From NCBI GenBank assembly GCA_016926925.1, contig JAFGNQ010000135.1:1-7145 (forward strand): a stretch of DNA of 7,145 nt. The letters run 5' to 3'. The stretch comes from Candidatus Aminicenantota bacterium. GTDB taxonomy: Bacteria > Acidobacteriota > Aminicenantia > Aminicenantales > Aminicenantaceae. The position numbers were made by a program, and so were the translations under genes. The number at the start of each line of letters is the position of its first letter. Within the stretch, counting starts at the first letter, position 1. This document shows positions 5,363-7,145 of this stretch, one piece after another. Below the pieces are notes generated by a model. That model had not been told where the DNA came from. It worked only from the letters and a program-made list of their open reading frames with translations, and ran no database searches.

Positions 5363-7145
5363 TGGATATCATCAAGCAGTTATCGCTCGAACTCGACATA
5401 AGCCCCAAGCAAGTGACCGGCACTCTGGATCTCCTCAAAGAAGGTGCCACCATTCCGTTTATCGCCAGATACAGAAAGGAGCACACAGGCAACCTGGATG
5501 AGATATGCATTAGAAGCATCGATAAAAAATACAATTATTACCTGGAACTGGATGAGAGGCGCAAGACGATCCTTGAATCCATAACTTCACAGGGCAAGCT
5601 CACTGCCGAACTCGAGAAAAATATCCGTTCTGCGAAGAACAAGACTGAGCTGGAGGATTTGTACCTCCCATACAGACCGAAAAAGACCACCCGAGCTTCA
5701 AAAGCACGCGATGCGGGCTTAGAACCTCTGTCCCACTGGCTATACGGCCTTCGTGAAGAGAAAGCTGATTGCGTCTCCTATGCACGCAGTTTTATCAATG
5801 ATGAAAAAGGTTTCGGATCTCCCGAAAAAGCTCTCCAGGGTGCTGCCGACATTTTGGCCGAAGAATTATCGGATGATGCCGAAGTTCGTAAATGGATGAG
5901 GGAATTGACATATAAGGAAGGTTTTTTTGTCTCATCCTGTCGCAAAGATTATGCTGAACAGAAAACCAAATTCCAGATGTATTATGATTTCAAAGAACCG
6001 GTGAACCGGATCGTCTCGCATCGATTCCTGGCTCTTCTGCGCGGTGAGCGGGAAAAAGTGTTGAGCGTAAAGCTAGGTCTTCCGGAAGAAAAAATACTGT
6101 CGAATCTTGAATCACGTTTCATCCGCCACCCGCGAAGCGCTGCATCGGTTATTTTGAAAGAAACGGTTAAAGACAGCTACCACCGACTGCTCCTTCCTGC
6201 GACTGAAACTGAAATCCGCCGGGACCTTCGTGAAAGAGCGGTACAGGAGGCTTTCAATGTCTTTGCTGCAAACCTGCGTGAGCTCCTTCTGGCTCCGCCG
6301 GCCGGTCTCAAGCCGGTTCTGGGCATTGATCCTGGGTTCCGTACAGGGTGTAAGGCCGTCGCATTGGATCGAACGGGAAAATTCTTAGAACACCACACGG
6401 TCTATCCCCATCCTCCTCAAAACAATGAAGAGGAAGCGAAAAACGTTCTGCTGGCAATGATAGAAAATTACAGGATAGAGCTCATCGCCATTGGAAATGG
6501 GACCGCCGGCAGGGAAACGGATCTCTTCGTCCGTAAGATCATTAAGGAAATTCCAGAATCCCGGCGTCCCATATGTGTCATCATCAGCGAGGCGGGGGCT
6601 AGCGTTTACAGTGCTTCCAAGCTTGCAGGCGAAGAATTTCCGGAATTCGACCTGACTGTGCGTGGAGCCATTTCCATCGGGAGACGTCTTCAAGATCCGT
6701 TGTCCGAGTTGGTTAAGGTTGACCCGAAATCCATTGGGGTCGGCCAATACCAGCACGACCTAAACCAAATCTCCTTGAAAGCCGCTCTCGAAGATGTTGT
6801 AGAAAGTTGTGTCAATCTTGTCGGTGCCGACATCAACCTGTCTTCTGTCGAGCTGCTCAAATATGTAGCCGGATTGAGCCGGCAAACCGCAGCCAATCTC
6901 GTGTCTTTCAGAGACCAAAACGGACCATTCACCTCACGTGAAGAATTGCGCAAAGTGTCCGGGATCGGAGCGAAATCCTACGAACAGGCGGCCGGATTTC
7001 TACGCATACCGGGTGCGCCCAATCCACTCGACGACTCGGCCGTGCATCCGGAGCGCTACGCTCTGGTCCAGCAGATGGCTTCCTCTATGAATACAAGGCT
7101 CGAAAATTTCATAGGAAATGCCGAACTCGTCAAAACGATCCCCAA
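5362..7145 (+). CDS. tex: Tex / YhgF-family RNA-binding protein, 5' 594 codons (runs off window)
   Basis: Tex is a conserved cytoplasmic nucleic-acid-binding protein related to eukaryotic Spt6, linked to transcription and RNA turnover. Visible in order are the N-terminal helical Tex region (about 1-190, with A-T-I-P-F-I-A-R-Y-R-K-E near 31-42 and E-D-L-Y-L-P-Y-R near 100), then a YqgF/RNase H-like domain (about 318-445). The latter has G-I-D-P-G (D323), G-N-G-T-A-G-R-E (378-385) and S-E-A-G-A-S-V-Y (E410). The V-G-Q-Y-Q-H-D signature follows at 460-466. Helix-hairpin-helix units lie at about 496-550, including S-G-I-G-A-K at 533, and an H-P-E motif at 562-564. The usual family length is about 770-790 residues, so the C-terminal S1 RNA-binding domain is expected beyond the window. 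The frame is clean throughout. The start is supported by GGAG 9 bases upstream (5349-5352) and an in-frame stop at 5320. It may be cotranscribed with the NYN-LOTUS gene. Confidence 0.95.
   Translation, partial: MDIIKQLSLELDISPKQVTGTLDLLKEGATIPFIARYRKEHTGNLDEICIRSIDKKYNYYLELDERRKTILESITSQGKLTAELEKNIRSAKNKTELEDLYLPYRPKKTTRASKARDAGLEPLSHWLYGLREEKADCVSYARSFINDEKGFGSPEKALQGAADILAEELSDDAEVRKWMRELTYKEGFFVSSCRKDYAEQKTKFQMYYDFKEPVNRIVSHRFLALLRGEREKVLSVKLGLPEEKILSNLESRFIRHPRSAASVILKETVKDSYHRLLLPATETEIRRDLRERAVQEAFNVFAANLRELLLAPPAGLKPVLGIDPGFRTGCKAVALDRTGKFLEHHTVYPHPPQNNEEEAKNVLLAMIENYRIELIAIGNGTAGRETDLFVRKIIKEIPESRRPICVIISEAGASVYSASKLAGEEFPEFDLTVRGAISIGRRLQDPLSELVKVDPKSIGVGQYQHDLNQISLKAALEDVVESCVNLVGADINLSSVELLKYVAGLSRQTAANLVSFRDQNGPFTSREELRKVSGIGAKSYEQAAGFLRIPGAPNPLDDSAVHPERYALVQQMASSMNTRLENFIGNAELVKTIP

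Noticed and set aside
1..7145. Defence, toxin-antitoxin or mobile system
   Set aside because: The NYN domain is PIN-like and might suggest a toxin, but there is no antitoxin-type partner, and the LOTUS architecture fits RNA metabolism. No transposase, integrase, CRISPR repeat or attachment site was seen.

Overview
The window reads as ordinary chromosome from a Gram-negative bacterium with roughly balanced base composition. The mix of genes (a lipid-anchored M55 peptidase, an NAD-type malic enzyme, a NYN-LOTUS protein and Tex) and the protein style fit an anaerobic Desulfobacterota/deltaproteobacterial lineage. That placement is a weak inference, because no rRNA or marker gene is present. I see no phage, transposon, CRISPR, tRNA or rRNA feature.

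Layout. The left part (about 109-1703) runs on the minus strand. It holds a predicted lipoprotein of the DppA/M55 D-aminopeptidase family and, upstream of it, a 63-residue two-helix membrane protein with a very good promoter of its own. A 348-base divergent regulatory region (1704-2051) follows. It carries the minus-strand promoter and a strong sigma70-type promoter reading right into a complete malic enzyme (2052-3779), whose leader contains a perfect palindrome and a terminator-like element.

Behind malic enzyme is a 152-base gap packed with three inverted repeats. One of these brackets a plausible promoter. Next is a small TPR protein gene (3932-4378) that looks broken: an in-frame TAA sits inside its last TPR, and the second TPR is 13 residues short. 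The right part has its own promoter with a perfect TATAAT, an intact NYN-domain/LOTUS-domain protein (4467-5222), and the first 594 codons of Tex (5362 to the window end), whose C-terminal S1 domain lies beyond the edge.

How the genes work together. There is no obvious single pathway. Malic enzyme serves central carbon metabolism. The M55 lipoprotein probably trims D-amino-acid peptides in the envelope. NYN-LOTUS and Tex are both RNA-associated and lie in the same direction 139 bases apart, so they are the only pair with a plausible functional link. I found no clear sign of a new multi-gene system. The best leads are the decaying TPR gene with its operator-like promoter, the envelope-located M55 protein, and the NYN-LOTUS/Tex neighbourhood.
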